This document shows, one piece after another, positions 48,826-59,404 of a stretch of DNA of 64,000 nucleotides. The position numbers and the translations under genes were made by a program. Below the pieces are notes generated by a model. The model saw only the letters and a program-made list of their open reading frames with translations. It made no database searches and was not told the origin of the DNA. The first letter of the stretch is position 1; each line of letters opens with the position of its first letter. The DNA comes from Echeneis naucrates (taxonomy: Eukaryota; Chordata; Actinopteri; Carangiformes; Echeneidae), in NCBI RefSeq assembly GCF_900963305.1, contig NC_042524.1, positions 570,501-634,500 of the forward strand, written 5' to 3'.

Positions 48826-50935
48826 TCCAGGTGACCCTACAGGTGAACCTCCAGTCGAACCTTCAGGTGAACTTATAGTCGAACCTACAGTCGAACGTAC
48901 AGTCGAACCAACAGGTGGACCTACAGTCAAACCTACAGGTGGACCTACAGGTGAACCTACAGTCAAACCTACAGGTGAACCTACAGTCGAGCCAACAAGT
49001 GAACCTACAGTCGAACCTACAGTCGAACCTACAGGTGGACCTACAGTCAAACCTACAGTCGAACCTACAGGTGGACCTACAGTCGAACCTACAGGTGAAC
49101 CTACAGTCAAACCTACAGGTGAACTACAGTCGAACCTACAGGGGACTACAGGTGAACCTACAGTCGAACGTACAGTCGAACCTACAGTCAAACCTACAGT
49201 CGAACCTACAGTCGAACCTGCAGTCGAACTACAGTCGAACCTACGGGTGAACCTACAGTCGAACGTACAGTCGAACTTACAGTCGAACATACAGTCGAAC
49301 TACAGTCGAACCTACAGGTGGACCTACAGTCGAACCTACAGTCGAACGTACAGTCGACCAACAGGTGGACCTACAGTCAAACCTACAGGTGGACCTACAG
49401 GTGAACCTACAGTCAAACCTACAGGTGAACTACAGTCGAGCCAACAAGTGAACCTACAGTCGAACCTACAGTCGAACCTACAGGTGGACCTACAGTCAAA
49501 CCTACAGTCGAACCTACAGGTGGACCTACAGTCGAACCTACAGGTGAACCTACAGTCAAACCTACAGGTGAACCTACAGTCGAACCTACAGGTGGACCTA
49601 CAGGTGAACCTACAGTCGAACGTACAGTCGAACCTACAGTCGAACCTACGGGTGAACCTACAGTCGAACGTACAGTCGAACTTACAGTCGAACATACAGT
49701 CGAACCTACAGTCGAACCTACAGGTGGACTACAGTCGAACCTACAGTCGAACGTACAGTCGAACCTACAGTCGAACCTACGGGTGAACCTACAGTCGAAC
49801 GTACAGTCGAACTTACAGTCGAACCTACAGTCGAACCTACAGGTGGACCTACAGTCGAACCTACAGTCGAACCTACAGGTGAACCAACAGGTGGACCTAC
49901 AGTCGAACCTACAGGTGGACCTACAGTCGAACTTACAGTCGAACCTACAGTCGAACCTACAGTCGAACCTACAGGTGGACCTACAGTCGAACCTACAGGT
50001 GAACCAACAGGTGAACCTACAGTCGAACCTACAGTCGAACCTACAGTCGAACGTACAGTCGAACGTACAGTCGAACCTACAGTCGAACCTACAGGTGGAC
50101 CTACAGTCGAACTTACAGTCGAACCTACAGTCGAACCTACAGGTGGACCTACAGTCGAACTTACAGTCGAACCTACAGTCGAATATACAGGTGGACCTAC
50201 AGGTGGACCTACAGTCGAACCTACAGTCGAACCTACAGGTGAACCAACAGGTGGACCTACAGTCGAACCTACAGTCGAACGTACAGTCGAACTTACAGTC
50301 GAACATACAGTCGAACCTACAGTCGAACCTACAGTCGAACCTGCAGTCGAACCTACAGTCGAACCTACAGTCGAACCTACAGGTGGACCTACAGGTGGAC
50401 CTACAGTCGAACCTACAGTCGAACGTACAGTCGAACTACAGTCGAACTTACAGTCGAACCTACAGTCGAATCTACAGGTGGACCTACAGTCGAACCTACA
50501 GTCGAACCTACAGTCGAACCTACAGGTGAACCAACAGGTGGACCTACAGTCGAACCTACAGTCGAATGTACAGTCGAACTTACAGTCGAACATACAGTCG
50601 AACCTGCAGTCGAACCTACAGTCGAACCTACAGTCGAACCTACAGTCGAACCTACAGGTGAACCAACAGTCGAACCTACAGTCGAACCTACAGTCGAACC
50701 TACAGTCGAACTTACAGTCGAACCTGCAGTCGAACCTACAGTCGAACCTACAGGTGAACCAACAGGTGGACTACAGTCGAACCTACAGTCGAACCTGCAG
50801 TCGAACCTACAGTCGAACCTACAGTCGAACCTACAGGTGAACCAACAGGTGGACCTACAGTCGAACTTACAGTCGAACCTACAGGTGGACCTACAGTCGA
50901 ACCTACAGTCGAACCTACAGTCGAACTACAGGTGG
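48826..50935. repeat. 12-bp minisatellite (CCTACAGTCGAA / CCTACAGGTGRA)
   Basis: About 175 units of 12 bp over 2.1 kb, mixing CCTACAGTCGAA with CCTACAGGTGGA and CCTACAGGTGAA; GTACAG, TTACAG and CATACAG variants mark copied blocks. Since 12 is a multiple of three, long open frames occur on both strands (VEPT and LQSN types on plus, FDCR and STVG types on minus). Occasional 11-base units shift the frame, which argues against coding. Confidence 0.97.
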
Positions 50936-51993
50936 ACCGGCAGCTTCAGCTGTTCCTGTGTAACAGTGACTCTGACCAATGATAACTGACACAGCTGTGG
51001 ACAATCAGCAGCCAAAGCTGATCTATGACACCATCATTGTCCTGGGAATCCTTTTCTGAGGACACCAGCTGCCAGACTGAACCCCACAAGAGTGGATCTC
51101 ATCTGAGAGGGCAGCGTTGTAATGAAATACTCACCAACCTCCACCTGCAGCACCCAAAGAGCCTGGAAAACACGTATTTGTATTTATTTATTCATTCATT
51201 ATTCTTCATCATTTACACAATTCAACTTAACAGTTAAGTTCCTTTGTTATCCTTTAGGTCGACATAAAACAGACAGCTGCTACTGTACATGGTCAGTGGT
51301 GTTTTCTGTTTTGTTTTTTCAAACGTTAAAATTGTTCACTGAGCAAAAAAATGAAAAATTGATGAAAAGAAGGCGTTACTGTTATTTGGATTTGAATTTT
51401 TCATTGTTGAATGTCTAAATAAAAATACATGAAATTTACTGCATTGTGTGGTCATTGAAACTAGAATGTAGTTGGAATTTTCTTCTAACTAAATCTAACT
51501 TAAAACATTAAGTTTTGACTATATTACTTTTAAGCGGACTCCACAATTGTTTTGATTTTTGATTACAAACCATTCAGTTTATAACACTTAAAATGTTAAG
51601 TTATGACTTTTGCAAACTGAAGGATTTCTCTACCGTCAATTTCTGAAACCGTTTCAAACCGGCAGTCACTCAATGAAAACGGCTAAGTACGATCAACACA
51701 TCAAAATCAGTTAACGAGTACGTTGTGTTGGACTCACACTGAAGAGGCTGAAGAATAAATCATTGTTCACTTTTGTCCTGCTGCCCCTGCTGATCTGAAG
51801 AAACCTTTTCTGGTTTGTACTGAAACACAACATCAATCTGAGATTGTGAACGTTTATCGCATTAAATATCCAAACTGTCTGTTAATATCAACAGCGGGTA
51901 CAATGACTTTGAGTCATTTCAGAAGCCACTTAATCCAAATGAGGCAGAATAAGTTTGTGTTTTGACAGAAACGAATCAACAAAAAGACAACAC
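50936..51993. other. Intergenic stretch
   Basis: About 1.06 kb, AT-rich from 51170 on, with several ACTTAA/TTAAGT motifs at 51230-51610. I see no gene. Confidence 0.6.
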
Positions 51994-52065
51994 TGTTTCG
52001 CCCGGTTTCGAACCGGGGACCTTTCGCGTGTGAGGCGAACGTGATAACCACTACACTACGGAAAC
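51994..52065 (-). tRNA. tRNA-Val (anticodon CAC)
   Basis: On the minus strand it reads GTTTCCGTAGTGTAGTGG, the D arm, an anticodon arm TTCGC-CTCACAC-GCGAA with anticodon CAC, the variable AAAGG, and a T arm CCCGG-TTCGAAA-CCGGG. The A box TAGTGTAGTGG and B box GGTTCGAAACC are intact. The 3' acceptor strand reads CGAAAC before the discriminator A, while the 5' strand GTTTCCG needs CGGAAAC: one G is missing and the gene is 72 rather than 73 bases. Either this is a recent tRNA pseudogene or the base was lost in the consensus; nearby base gaps favour the second. Confidence 0.9.
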
Positions 52066-52546
52066 ACACGAGGTGGGTCGGTGTTCTCCGGATTATCCTC
52101 ATATCAACGAGTGATGGCGCCATTATTGTTTCCTGTTCAGTCCGTCTGTCATTAAGTGATGAATCTAAAATGATCTGCAGCCTTTGTGTCGTCTGACGAG
52201 GGAATGAAAGTTAAAGTAACTTTTTTAGCAGTAAAGCTGCTAACATGACGGTGACGGCATTTATTGAGTATCATGAATTCTTCGAGCTTCTGTCAGTGTC
52301 TTTATTTTACACATTCAAGTCAAATTAGCAATCCGATACCATAACGAACTAACCAGGCAGTTGGAGAACGACCGTCTGGACAGATTGGACTTTTGTCTTA
52401 ACGTTGAGTTTATTTCGGGTTCTGTGTTTTAATGTTTGTTCCGTTTAAGGTTTATTCAGTGAATCTTTGACCTTCCGAGACGATTTCATCCACTTCTCAG
52501 TCTCCGCCGCTCCTGTCGCGCATGCTCGGTGTCGCCCCGGACACAG

Positions 52547-52600
52547 CCAATCTCGTGAGAGCAACAGCGCATTCTGATCTGCATACAGCGAATATAAGAC
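52547..52600 (+). promoter_or_regulatory. H2B promoter (left copy): CCAAT and TATA
   Basis: CCAAT at 52547-52551, an octamer-like ATCTGCATA at about 52577 and AATATAAG at 52591-52598, about 85 bases before the start codon. The right arm repeats this layout. Confidence 0.7.
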
Positions 52601-52679
52601 AACCGCGTTCAGAGACGGAGGTTCATTCGACCCAGTCGTCCCTCCGCCGACCGTCCGTCCGTCCGTCCGAGACCGACCC

Positions 52680-53048
52680 ATGCCAGAAACCGTGAAAGCA
52701 CCGAAGAAGGGCTCCAAGAAGGCCGTCTCTAAGGCGTCACCAAGAGCGGCAAGAAGAAGAGGAAGCCCCGCAAGGAGAGCTACGCCATCTACGTGTACAG
52801 GTCCTGAAGCAGGTCCACCCCGACACGGCATCTCCTCCAAGGCCATGAGCATCATGAACTCCTTCGTCAGCGACATCTTCGAGCGCATCGCCGGCGAGGC
52901 CTCCCGCCTGGCTCACTACAACAAGAGGTCCACCATCACCTCCAGGGAGATCCAGACCGCCGTCCGCCTGCTGCTGCCCGGAGAGCTGGCCAAGCACGCC
53001 GTGTCCGAGGGCACCAAGGCCGTGACCAAGTACACCAGCTCCAAGTAG
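52680..53048 (+). pseudogene. H2B: Histone H2B copy with three single-base gaps
   Basis: The ends are perfect H2[19 protein letters not shown] at the start, and from [18 protein letters not shown] to the end AVTKYTSSK, identical to the copy at 55449. Against that copy one base is missing near 52733, 52800 and 52825, so residues of about 19-50 (tail end and the first helix) are read out of frame before the third gap restores it. A 5' UTR gap also alters ACCGCCATG to ACCCATG. The nucleotide sequence between gaps is otherwise the same as the intact copy and the 3' stem-loop is intact. A real pseudogene would be expected to gain substitutions too, so I think consensus error in an inverted repeat is at least as likely. 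If corrected it is an ordinary replication-dependent H2B. Confidence 0.85.
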
Positions 53049-53130
53049 ACACGCGCGCACACACACACTGACAGACAGACAGACAAGCCGGCCGACAGGC
53101 CGACAGGCCGGCTGGCTTTCCCCACACAAA

Positions 53131-53146
53131 GGCCCTTCTCAGGGCC
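53131..53146 (+). terminator. Histone 3' stem-loop (H2B, left)
   Basis: GGCCCTTCTCAGGGCC, the six-bp stem and four-base loop bound by SLBP, 83 bases after the stop codon. A purine-rich CAGAGAGCG that could pair with U7 follows at about 53161. Confidence 0.9.
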
Positions 53147-53458
53147 ACACACCGCTTCACCAGAGAGCGCCAGTCCTCCGCGGCCCCCGGCGGGCTCAGT
53201 TACCGTGAACCGCTCACACTCACAGCAGACCGGCCGCAGAATGAGGGTCAGTAGACTGACTGATCAGACGGAGTGTCAGTCTGAACGACCAATCAGATTA
53301 TTTTTTTTTTTGTATGTAAACTTTTTTAAATTATGTTTCAGGACCTGCAGCAGAATAAACATTTTAAACAGCAGCTGTTTGTCATTGGTTCATTTCAAAC
53401 TTTCGAATTCAGACCGACCAATCGGTCATCAGCTACAGCGCGCGCTTTTCGGTTTGGG

Positions 53459-53949
<491 letters not shown>

Positions 53950-53980
53950 GCCGGCCGGCACGGAACAACCGCAACACAAC

Positions 53981-53996
53981 GGCTCTTTTAAGAGCC
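53981..53996 (+). terminator. Histone 3' stem-loop (H3)
   Basis: GGCTCTTTTAAGAGCC followed by ACC, the canonical SLBP hairpin 32 bases after the stop. A U7-type purine element GAAGAAGAGC lies at 54007-54016. Confidence 0.95.
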
Positions 53997-54166
53997 ACCG
54001 ACTTCGGAAGAAGAGCAGCATTCTGTTCCAAACATCAGCCAGCAGCGGTACCGACACAGACCAAAGCCCCCTGAAAGAGCCTGCTGCGGTCAGTAAACGA
54101 CCCGTTTTCCCGAAGGAATTAACGGAAGCTTTCAAAAAGCTGTCGTGTATAAACACACATGAAAAA

Positions 54167-54204
54167 GGGTCAGGGTCAGGGTTAGGGTTAACCCTGACCC
54201 TGAC
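54167..54204. repeat. Hairpin and four-GGG tract between H3 and H2A
   Basis: 54169-54184 and 54189-54204 are perfect 16-bp complements around the loop GGGT. The left arm and loop also hold four GGG runs separated by TCA, TCA and TTA, a textbook G-quadruplex pattern, one step of which is the telomere unit TTAGGG. Confidence 0.9.
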
Positions 54205-54425
54205 TGTTGAATGAATATGATGAATAAATAAGTTACACAATCAGAGTTTTTTTTCTTTTATAAATAGTGATTCATTTCCATTAACTACATGTAAACATGC
54301 GCCCCCTAACTGAGCGGTGAAGGCTGGTACTGCATGCTGCAGCCGCCATGATGAGTCAAGAAGACCCGCCAATCAAATCACGTTTATGATCGGAGCGGAG
54401 GATCAGAGCGTTAGAGCCGGTGTGT

Positions 54426-54441
54426 GGCTCTGAAAAGAGCC
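54426..54441 (-). terminator. Histone 3' stem-loop (H2A)
   Basis: On the minus strand GGCTCTTTTCAGAGCC, followed by ACAC. It lies 16 bases after the H2A stop codon, unusually close. Confidence 0.93.
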
Positions 54442-54457
54442 GTTGTTTGGGGGGGTC

Positions 54458-54856
<399 letters not shown>

Positions 54857-54903
54857 TTATGCTCAGACAGAAAGGGGCGTGGCCGGCAGGCCGGGACCAG
54901 CGG

Positions 54904-54933
54904 CTTTTATGCCAGCTGCTGCTTCCTGATTGG
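54904..54933 (-). promoter_or_regulatory. H2A promoter: TATA and CCAAT
   Basis: On the minus strand, GCCAATCAGG then CATAAAAG, the usual histone promoter pair. Confidence 0.75.
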
Positions 54934-54949
54934 CCACCATGAGCCTTAC

Positions 54950-55258
54950 CATGATCATCCAATCAAAGCTCACTCCGGTTCCCACTTTTTCTTTTATTTG
55001 GTCACAATATGTAAACATTTATATATATAAAATAAATAAGATCAATATGAGATGATTTGTAGCTCTGCAGCTTATAGAGATTCTGAACCTGCACGTTGAC
55101 TTTATTATAATTTTTCTGAATAATTCAATAACTAAGTGATCGGATGCTGATTTAGTCCACATGTGTGTATTCATGTGTTTTCTGGAACGTTCCGGAGGAT
55201 CTTCGGCCATCAGCGGATCATTGATCCGTTCATGTCAGAAGTCAGACAGACCGGCTGA
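54950..55258. other. Spacer between H2A and the right histone arm
   Basis: About 300 AT-rich bases (TTATATATATAAAATAAAT-like at 55018). No gene seen. Confidence 0.6.
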
Positions 55259-55358
55259 TCTCATTCTGCGGCCGGTCTGCTGTGAGTGTGAGCGGTTCAC
55301 GGTAACTGAGCCCGCCGGGGGCCGCGGAGGACTGGCGCTCTCTGGTGAAGCGGTGTGT

Positions 55359-55374
55359 GGCCCTGAGAAGGGCC
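55359..55374 (-). terminator. Histone 3' stem-loop (H2B, right)
   Basis: On the minus strand GGCCCTTCTCAGGGCC, identical to the left arm. Confidence 0.93.
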
Positions 55375-55448
55375 TTTGTGTGGGGAAAGCCAGCCGGCCT
55401 GTCGGCCTGTCTGCCGGCTTGTCTGTCAGTGTGTGTGTGCGTGCGTGT

Positions 55449-55820
55449 CTACTTGGAGCTGGTGTACTTGGTCACGGCCTTGGTGCCCTCGGACACGGCG
55501 TGCTTGGCCAGCTCTCCGGGCAGCAGCAGGCGGACGGCGGTCTGGATCTCCCTGGAGGTGATGGTGGACCTCTTGTTGTAGTGAGCCAGGCGGGAGGCCT
55601 CGCCGGCGATGCGCTCGAAGATGTCGCTGACGAAGGAGTTCATGATGCTCATGGCCTTGGAGGAGATGCCGGTGTCGGGGTGGACCTGCTTCAGGACCTT
55701 GTACACGTAGATGGCGTAGCTCTCCTTGCGGGGCTTCCTCTTCTTCTTGCCGCTCTTGGTGACGCTCTTAGAGACGGCCTTCTTGGAGCCTTTCTTCGGT
55801 GCTTTCACGGTTTCTGGCAT
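55449..55820 (-). CDS. H2B: Histone H2B
   Basis: 123 residues, no intron: the basic tail [56 protein letters not shown], the helix [18 protein letters not shown] and the end [12 protein letters not shown] with the C-terminal Lys that is ubiquitinated in vertebrates. It is a normal S-phase H2B. I took the ATG at 55820 because it gives the standard tail; the frame is open further upstream by chance across the promoter. Upstream on the minus strand are GCCAATC, an octamer-like ATCTGCATA and AATATAAG. It pairs with the H2A gene in function. The other H2B gene is its inverted near-copy. Confidence 0.98.
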   Translation of the reverse strand: MPETVKAPKKGSKKAVSKSVTKSGKKKRKPRKESYAIYVYKVLKQVHPDTGISSKAMSIMNSFVSDIFERIAGEASRLAHYNKRSTITSREIQTAVRLLLPGELAKHAVSEGTKAVTKYTSSK

Positions 55821-56499
55821 GGCGGTCGGTCTGACGGACGGACGGACGGACGGTCGGCGGAGGGACGACTGGGTCGAATGAACCTCCGTCTCTGAACGCG
55901 GTTGTCTTATATTCGCTGTATGCAGATCAGAATGCGCTGTTGCTCTCACGAGATTGGCTGTGTCCGGGGCGACACCGAGCATGCGCGACAGGAGCGGCGG
56001 AGACTGAGAAGTGGATGAAATCGTCTCGGAAGGTCAAAGATTCACTGAATAAACCTTAAACGGAACAAACATTAAAACACAGAACCCGAAATAACTCAAC
56101 GTTAAAGACAAAAGTATCCAATCTGTCCAGACGGTCGTTCTCCAACTGCCTGGTTAGTTCGTTAGTGGTATCGGATTGCTAATTTGACTTGAATGTGTAA
56201 AATAAAAGAACACTGACAGAAGCTCGAATAGAATTCATGATACTCAATAAATGAGATGTGAGCTTAATGAACCAGGTGCAAATGCTCACAATATGAGCGG
56301 AATAATCACAAAGATCATTCAGGGTTAAAGAAATGAATGAATAGCCGTTCCTCCCTCCGGAGCAGCAGGAGGCGCTGACTTTGTCCACAAAGAAGAGGAA
56401 AATATAAAACCTGCTTTAAAACAGAACAAAAGCGTGAACTGTTGAAACTTATTGATCGTAGTTTCCCGGCGGTGACACGCTGACTCCATTTTTCTGCGC

Positions 56500-56634
56500 C
56501 ATGACGGAAGCTCGCCCGTCGGCCGAACGTCGCTCCGGCTTTCTCCGCTGATTTCCGGCGATGCGGCTCGTCCGGTGACGGCAGCGACGTGGGGCCCAGA
56601 TGTTGGCTCCTCCGGACCGGGACGATGACCGCAG
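56500..56634 (+). other. rnf26: Probable rnf26 5' UTR exon and CpG-rich promoter
   Basis: CpG-rich sequence ends at GACCGCAG|GTAGAT (donor after 56634), which could splice to the acceptor at 57221. The left edge is a guess. 56254-56480 before it holds nothing I recognise. Confidence 0.45.
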
Positions 56635-57227
56635 GTAGATTAATTTAAACCGACATTTGTCAAACTTTCTGTGAGACTTTTTGTTGTTCGTCGCCGTTCA
56701 GTGACGTCAGTTTTTGTACCGGAAGATTCGGCTGCGACGCTTCTTCCCCAAACTCCTTTTAGAAATCAGGACCTTTTCAGTTCGCTCGAATTATCAGCAT
56801 CAGAAATGAGGATTAGGTGGATTCTTCCATTCAACTAAAGATGCTCATTAACTCGGCTCATTGTTCAAACACGTTAACGGCCCTTAAAACAGATTTTAGC
56901 TGGCTCATACAACAAGCACCTACACTGTCTGTGTGATGCTGATTTCATTACTTTCTGTGTTCACTTTGTATGTTTTTATCGATGGCATTGTCATTTATCA
57001 GTAAACGCATAATGATGTTATAAGAAGCATTTAATTCCTTGCAAACTGACCGATCCTCCAATGGTTAATGACTGATAATTATTCAATAGAGACATTCTGC
57101 CTTAGAAATACTTTTTTTGTTGGTATGTAAGACTTTAGGTTATGAACTGAATCTTTTCCAATGCAGTAATAATAAATGTAAATATTGGAGATTTTAATCC
57201 TGATGCTGTGACTCCCTGCAGTCTAAT

Positions 57228-58484
57228 ATGGATGAGGTGAACGTGGTGTCTCTGGTTGTTGGGAGATGTGTGGACGCCTGCTACCTGCTGCTCGACCTGA
57301 TCCTCAGGACGTCCGGCTGGCTGCTTCATTTCCTGTCCGGTGTGGGCTTTTACTTCCACAACACCTTGGTTATCCTGAGCAGTTCCACTTTGGTCGAGTA
57401 CTGGAACTTCGCTGTGTTCTCCTTCCTCACCATCACAGAGGCCATCTCCGGCGCCACCCATGCAACACTGCACGCTGTGGAGTCCTGGCTGCAGATGCTG
57501 GGCGGAGTCTTTGAGAGTTTCAAGATGGTGGGACACCTCTTGTGTCATGTGGCGTGGCGCACCAAGGACGTGCTGCACCGCGGGTTTATTCTGGGGAGCT
57601 GTGTCCTGAGACAGACATGTGAAGGCATCCTCATCGTGCTGAGCCTCATTCTCTACTTTGTCAACACGGTGGTCAACATCGTGCTCATCGGCACACAGAA
57701 CTGTCTCTCTTTGCTGGCGGGCGTCTGGGACACGGTGGCGGACCCCATCTACAAAGTGGCAGAGCTGGCTCTGAATCTGTTGACCTTCCTGTACAGTTGT
57801 CTGGTTGGTGCCTCCGTGCTGCTGTTGATGCCCTGCCAGCTGCTGCTGGACTTCCTGGGAGCATTGGGACGAGTCTTCATCACTGTTTTCATGGTTGACT
57901 CTCACAGCCTGCTCGCCACAGCGGTTGCCATCTCACTGGCGTTGGTGGTGTTGAACCCAAGGCTTCCTGCCTTTGCTGGACGGCTGAGCCTCCGTTGGGC
58001 TAGCGCTCTCCCGGGAGCTCGTGGCGTTTGGACGACCTTTGTCAGGCTCTACACTGTGATGCTGGAGTCAGCTCTGGCCTTTCAGGTAGTCCACACCGAG
58101 ACAACACACGGCATGAGTAGAACCAGGTTGCCATTGACTGAGGCTGAGCTGCTTCCAGAGAGCAGCCTGAGCCTGGACGACTCAGCCCGGCCTCAGGGTC
58201 TGCAGCATACAGGGCCAGGGAGCGGCGACGCTGGGATGAACACATCTCATCTGAGCTCAGCCATTGAAGACGGTGAGCTGCTGCGCCTGCTGAAGGAGCA
58301 GGAGGAGAGGAAGAAATGTGTAATTTGCCAGGACATGAGCAAGACGGTGCTGCTGCTGCCTTGCTGCCACCTCTGCCTCTGTCGCCACTGCGCCGACATC
58401 CTGACGCAGCGCCGACCTGCACAGCAGCGCTGCTGTCCGCTCTGCCGGCAGCCAATTACAGAGACCTTGGACGTCTTCCTGTGA
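57228..58484 (+). CDS. rnf26: RNF26 E3 ubiquitin ligase, ER multi-pass RING protein
   Basis: 418 residues in one exon; human RNF26 is about 433. The first ~250 residues hold several hydrophobic segments (for example LLDLILRTSGWLLHFLSGV, LIVLSLILYFV, LVGASVLLLMPCQLLLDFL and LLATAVAISLALVVL), fitting a multi-pass ER membrane protein. A hydrophilic linker of about 110 residues follows. The C-terminal RING starts CVICQDMSKTVLLLPC, continues HLCLCRHC and CPLC, and ends ETLDVFL, like the human TLNVYL end. In mammals it is an ER ligase that ubiquitinates SQSTM1 to hold endosomes near the nucleus and also acts on STING. An acceptor CTCCCTGCAG ends at 57221, seven bases before the ATG, so an upstream noncoding exon exists. 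A human RING position usually Arg (PCRHLC) is Cys here (PCCHLC), outside the zinc ligands. Confidence 0.95.
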   Translation: MDEVNVVSLVVGRCVDACYLLLDLILRTSGWLLHFLSGVGFYFHNTLVILSSSTLVEYWNFAVFSFLTITEAISGATHATLHAVESWLQMLGGVFESFKMVGHLLCHVAWRTKDVLHRGFILGSCVLRQTCEGILIVLSLILYFVNTVVNIVLIGTQNCLSLLAGVWDTVADPIYKVAELALNLLTFLYSCLVGASVLLLMPCQLLLDFLGALGRVFITVFMVDSHSLLATAVAISLALVVLNPRLPAFAGRLSLRWASALPGARGVWTTFVRLYTVMLESALAFQVVHTETTHGMSRTRLPLTEAELLPESSLSLDDSARPQGLQHTGPGSGDAGMNTSHLSSAIEDGELLRLLKEQEERKKCVICQDMSKTVLLLPCCHLCLCRHCADILTQRRPAQQRCCPLCRQPITETLDVFL

Positions 58485-58744
58485 TCAGTGACGGTTGATC
58501 AGCTACAAACTGCAGCACATGAAACAAACAAGCACCTGAGCTGCCCATTGATCTCCAATAAGAAATGAGACGATCAGCAGATATGTTTTTGACGTTGTTG
58601 TTCTGAGTCATTATCTGATGTTTTTGTTTTGGATTGAACAAAACAGAACTTTTGAAGACGCTGCCTTAAACTAACCAATAGAAAACTTGAGAGATTAATC
58701 AATAATTGAATTAATTGATTGGGGGGGGACAGAAACCCTTAATT
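58485..58744 (+). other. rnf26: rnf26 3' UTR, beginning
   Basis: AT-rich sequence after the stop. The first AATAAA (58977-58982) lies inside the MITE that follows, so the transcript may end in the element or before it at a noncanonical site. Confidence 0.4.
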
Positions 58745-59404
58745 AGGGCTGGGTGATATGGAACCAAATCCCATCACCGTATTTCATATCAGTCAATATC
58801 AATAGTCGATATATCACGATATAAATCAATAATTATTTCTGTGAAGTTTAAAGGTTCCTTTTTACTCCTATGTGAGATGTGAAGCTACCAAATTAATATT
58901 GGTTTAAATATTATTTATTTTCTGTCATAAGTTAAACAAATGAAATGTACTACAGACCTTGTAGAATTGTATTTGAAATAAATGAAATGATTACATAATA
59001 AAGTAAAATCTTAATTCTGAGCAGTCAGAAGCTTCAAGTGTTGCAGGAGAACGCAAACAAATCGACAACCAAATTCTTTGGTCAGCTACAAAAAAAAAAA
59101 AAATTAGCTAATACAAAATAGAAAAGTCTAAATTCTGACCCGTCCAAAGCTCGACACAATTAGCAGTGCAGCTGCTCTGCTTCTTGTTGGACTTGAAAAA
59201 GCCAAAATGTCTGCACACCACCGAACTCCTTGTGAGAGCCGGCTGCCGTGCGTCAACCTAACCTGACGGAGCTGAACTCTATTCCAGCTCCATGATTGGC
59301 TCAGCATGGCGCTGTTCTCATCATCATTGGCTGTTCTGGGATGAGTTCTATCGAGGAAGTGTTATTTCATGATAATCACCGTTATCGTTGTATCGTCCAG
59401 CCCT
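58745..59404. mobile_element. hAT-type MITE, about 660 bp
   Basis: The ends are imperfect inverted repeats: AGGGCTGGGTGATATGG at the left and the complement of AGGGCTGGACGATACAACG at the right. Inside are GATATATCACGATATAAAT near the left end and GATAATCACCGTTATCG near the right, typical of a very common fish MITE group that I place with hAT elements. I could not find a matching 8-bp target duplication. No transposase is present, so it is nonautonomous. Confidence 0.8.

Larger units (their letters stand above)
52258..53245 (+). repeat. Left arm of ~1 kb histone inverted repeat
   Basis: This arm is nearly identical to the reverse complement of 55260-56253. It carries an H2B gene with its promoter, 3' stem-loop and flanks. 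Most differences are single-base gaps in this arm, for example at about 52345, 52391, 52733, 52800 and 52825. Confidence 0.93.
55260..56253 (-). repeat. Right arm of ~1 kb histone inverted repeat
   Basis: Reverse complement of 52258-53245 with few differences. It carries the intact H2B gene. The two arms enclose 2 kb with H3 and H2A. Confidence 0.93.

Noticed and set aside
48551-50840. Repeat protein genes with VEPT, LQSN or FDCR repeats
   Set aside because: Open frames exist on both strands from a 12-bp period; 11-base units break each frame. No independent coding evidence.
54167-54190. Interstitial telomere repeat
   Set aside because: Only about two TTAGGG-like steps occur, mixed with TCAGGG; better described as a hairpin/G4 motif.
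57135-57905. A 256-codon frame on the minus strand
   Set aside because: It is the antisense of the rnf26 coding exon.
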